Origin: Candidatus Brocadiia bacterium
Lineage (GTDB): Bacteria; Planctomycetota; MHYJ01; JACQXL01
Reading direction: 5' to 3'
Length of the DNA stretch: 5,954 nucleotides
Assembly (NCBI GenBank): GCA_020062035.1
Contig: JAGUXD010000171.1
Coordinates: 1-5,954, forward strand
Positions 4,945 to 5,954 of the stretch are shown piece after piece. Numbering within the stretch: the first letter of the stretch is position 1; every line of letters begins with the position of its first letter. Under the pieces are notes generated by a model. That model made no database searches. It was given only the letters and a program-made list of their open reading frames with translations, and had not been told where the DNA came from. A program made the position numbers and the translations under genes.

Positions 4945-5748
4945 CTATTTCTTTTTCTGTTCTTCTTCGTACTCGGACAGTGTCTTTTTCCAGACCTCAA
5001 ACTTATCCACGAATTCTTGTTCTTCAGGGCTGAGACCTACTTTTAAGCGGATATATTTAGTAGAGAGTTCAGTATATTTTTCCTCGCCCCAGCCATCTTC
5101 AGGTAAATATCTCTCAAAGAATCTAAATCGCTCTTGTTTATCCTTGAGCGATTGTGCCTTGAGCCAGTTCTTATATGCTTGAAGAAAACTTATCTCTTCT
5201 GCGGTTCTGAGAATCGGATTTTTATCAATAATATTCTGATAATATTGCTGATTCCATTTTGCGCCAGGTGGGAATTTATTCAGGAGTTCTAACAACTTTT
5301 CCGTATCTTCGCCATCTGGTGATTTCAGCGAGGCATCGGCACTTGGCGAAATGGGTTTTTCTTCCGGTTCGTTTTGTTCCGGCATTATCCCGCTAAAAGC
5401 GTTCTGAGGAGTTTTTATTATAGTAGAAAGGACCTGGTCTTTTTGGGCAAGAATCTCTTTTTTTTCTCTTTCGCTAAGATAGGTGCGCGAAATGATAGTA
5501 GCAATATCTCTGGTATTAAAAGAAATACTCCCTTTAAGAAGTGGCTCGTCATAAGAAATATCTATTTCTATTTTATTTTGTATAATTGATTTAATAATGC
5601 CAGTGTATGAAACCTTATGACGCAAGACGATAGTTATTCTTTGACCTCTGGAAAGCCCCTTGAACATATCAGTATTCTCGTTAATGGCTAATGCAGGAAT
5701 GTAAAAGAGAAGAAATAAACCACAGATTACACCGATTTGTTTTCTCAT
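4945..5748 (-). CDS. Predicted secreted protein of unknown function with SH3/Sm-like region and internal tandem repeat
   Basis: I do not recognise a named family. The 267-residue protein starts with a typical Sec signal peptide: basic MRKQ, a hydrophobic core, and cleavage likely after IPALA (about residue 21). Residues about 29-88 show an alternating beta pattern (RGQRITIVL, YTGIIKSI, KIEIDISY, GSISFNTRDIATI) resembling a small SH3- or Sm-like barrel. A Pro/Glu/Ser-rich linker spans about 113-148. The C-terminal half has two diverged copies of a motif (about 151-198 and 206-257), with aligned FPPGAKW/YLPEDGW, a shared Tyr and Lys, then EE..F....(Y/F)..W.K; it ends in a charged Glu/Lys tail. 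I use ATG 5748. The frame is open to a GTG at 5781, but that codon lies within the tRNA-Cys T arm. Only 12 nt separate the ATG from the tRNA, with no Shine-Dalgarno. Periplasmic or extracellular location is inferred. Confidence 0.8.
   Translation of the reverse strand: MRKQIGVICGLFLLFYIPALAINENTDMFKGLSRGQRITIVLRHKVSYTGIIKSIIQNKIEIDISYDEPLLKGSISFNTRDIATIISRTYLSEREKKEILAQKDQVLSTIIKTPQNAFSGIMPEQNEPEEKPISPSADASLKSPDGEDTEKLLELLNKFPPGAKWNQQYYQNIIDKNPILRTAEEISFLQAYKNWLKAQSLKDKQERFRFFERYLPEDGWGEEKYTELSTKYIRLKVGLSPEEQEFVDKFEVWKKTLSEYEEEQKKK
5718..5729 (+). repeat. 12-mer AACCACAGATTA, copy 2, within signal-peptide codons
   Basis: Exact second copy of the word at 4927-4938, same orientation. On the coding strand it reads TAATCTGTGGTT and encodes part of the hydrophobic core of the signal peptide (around VICGL). 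Together the copies bracket most of the gene. Significance is doubtful from two copies alone. Confidence 0.25.
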
Positions 5749-5760
5749 AATAATAAGTAA

Positions 5761-5832
5761 AGGCGCGGGTGGGATTTGCACCCACGCATTACGGTTTTGC
5801 AGACCGCTCCCTTTCTACTTGGGTACCGCGCC
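5761..5832 (-). tRNA. tRNA-Cys (anticodon GCA) with altered elbow
   Basis: The complete cloverleaf has a perfect 7-bp acceptor stem (GGCGCGG with CCGCGCC) and U73, the main cysteine identity base. The D arm is CCC/GGG with loop AAGTAGAAA. The anticodon stem GCGGT/ACCGT has one G-U pair and loop CTGCAAA, anticodon GCA. The variable loop is AATGC, and the T stem is perfect (GTGGG/CCCAC) with loop TGCAAAT. CCA is not encoded. Two normally invariant elbow bases differ: position 18 is A rather than G, and position 55 is G rather than U, while G19 and C56 are kept. The gene starts 5 nt after the stop of the upstream gene and ends 12 nt before the next start codon, so it is probably processed from a shared transcript. 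Confidence 0.95.
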
Positions 5833-5837
5833 ACAGG

Positions 5838-5954
5838 TCAATGTTTGCGCTGACGAGGGGTTTTGCCAATTCTTGTAATCAGGCCCTTGAGTTTCTTCGG
5901 CGCAATATAAGTCTCTTCTCTTATCTTAAGATTTTTAACAGCGGTCTTATCAAA
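5838..5954 (-). CDS. C-terminal fragment of an unidentified protein (gene enters from the right edge)
   Basis: Thirty-eight codons and a TGA stop are open to the right edge. The visible tail contains KIREETYIAPKK, then GLITRIGKTPRQRKH at the C-terminus. It is basic, with eight Lys and six Arg residues, and has no recognisable domain; I cannot assign it. Its stop lies 5 nt before the tRNA-Cys on the same strand, so protein and tRNA are probably co-transcribed. Coding is supported by this arrangement and natural-looking codon content rather than by homology. Confidence 0.6.
   Translation of the reverse strand, partial: FDKTAVKNLKIREETYIAPKKLKGLITRIGKTPRQRKH

Noticed and set aside
5374..5589. 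71-codon open frame opposite the secreted-protein gene
   Set aside because: It is antisense to a gene with coherent signal peptide and repeats, and its product looks like low-complexity aromatic sequence.
5749..5781. GTG start extending the secreted-protein gene by 11 residues
   Set aside because: The codon lies in the T arm of the tRNA-Cys. The internal ATG at 5748 gives a clean signal peptide.

Overview
This window reads as a stretch of bacterial chromosome. Genes are closely packed, there are two near-consensus sigma-70-type promoters, and one tRNA gene has no encoded CCA. Base composition is moderately AT-rich, judged by eye. The [FeFe]-hydrogenase maturase HydG points to an anaerobe or facultative anaerobe with hydrogen metabolism. 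Poor Shine-Dalgarno use, GC-rich palindromes in an AT-rich background and a deviant tRNA-Cys would fit a little-studied or uncultured lineage. I cannot name the phylum from this sequence.

Layout, left to right. (1) Positions 1-2123, minus strand: hydG followed 21 nt later by a COG2403-type P-loop GTPase (related to cyclic 2,3-diphosphoglycerate synthetase) that runs off the left edge. (2) Positions 2124-2263: a compact divergent promoter region. The two -35 hexamers share one base. The hydG transcript is predicted to be nearly leaderless, while the lysA transcript is predicted to carry a leader that is almost entirely a nested palindromic element. (3) Positions 2264-4916, plus strand: lysA (diaminopimelate decarboxylase, last step of lysine synthesis) and lysC (aspartokinase, first step), separated by 49 nt. 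A second palindromic element spans the lysA stop codon, and two further GC-rich hairpins lie inside lysC. (4) Positions 4945-5954, minus strand: the C-terminus of an unidentified protein, a tRNA-Cys that starts 5 nt after its stop codon, and 12 nt later a predicted secreted protein of unknown function with an SH3/Sm-like N-terminal part and an internal repeat. This unit converges on lysC with 28 bp between them and no recognisable terminator.

How the parts work together: lysA and lysC bracket the diaminopimelate/lysine pathway and are probably one transcript. hydG and the GTPase are very probably co-transcribed, which suggests but does not prove a role for the GTPase in hydrogenase metallocentre assembly or the same physiology. 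The most unusual signals are the group of modular palindromes, found at both ends of lysA and apparently inside lysC, and the tRNA-Cys whose elbow positions 18 and 55 have both changed. No mobile element, CRISPR array or defence system is visible.
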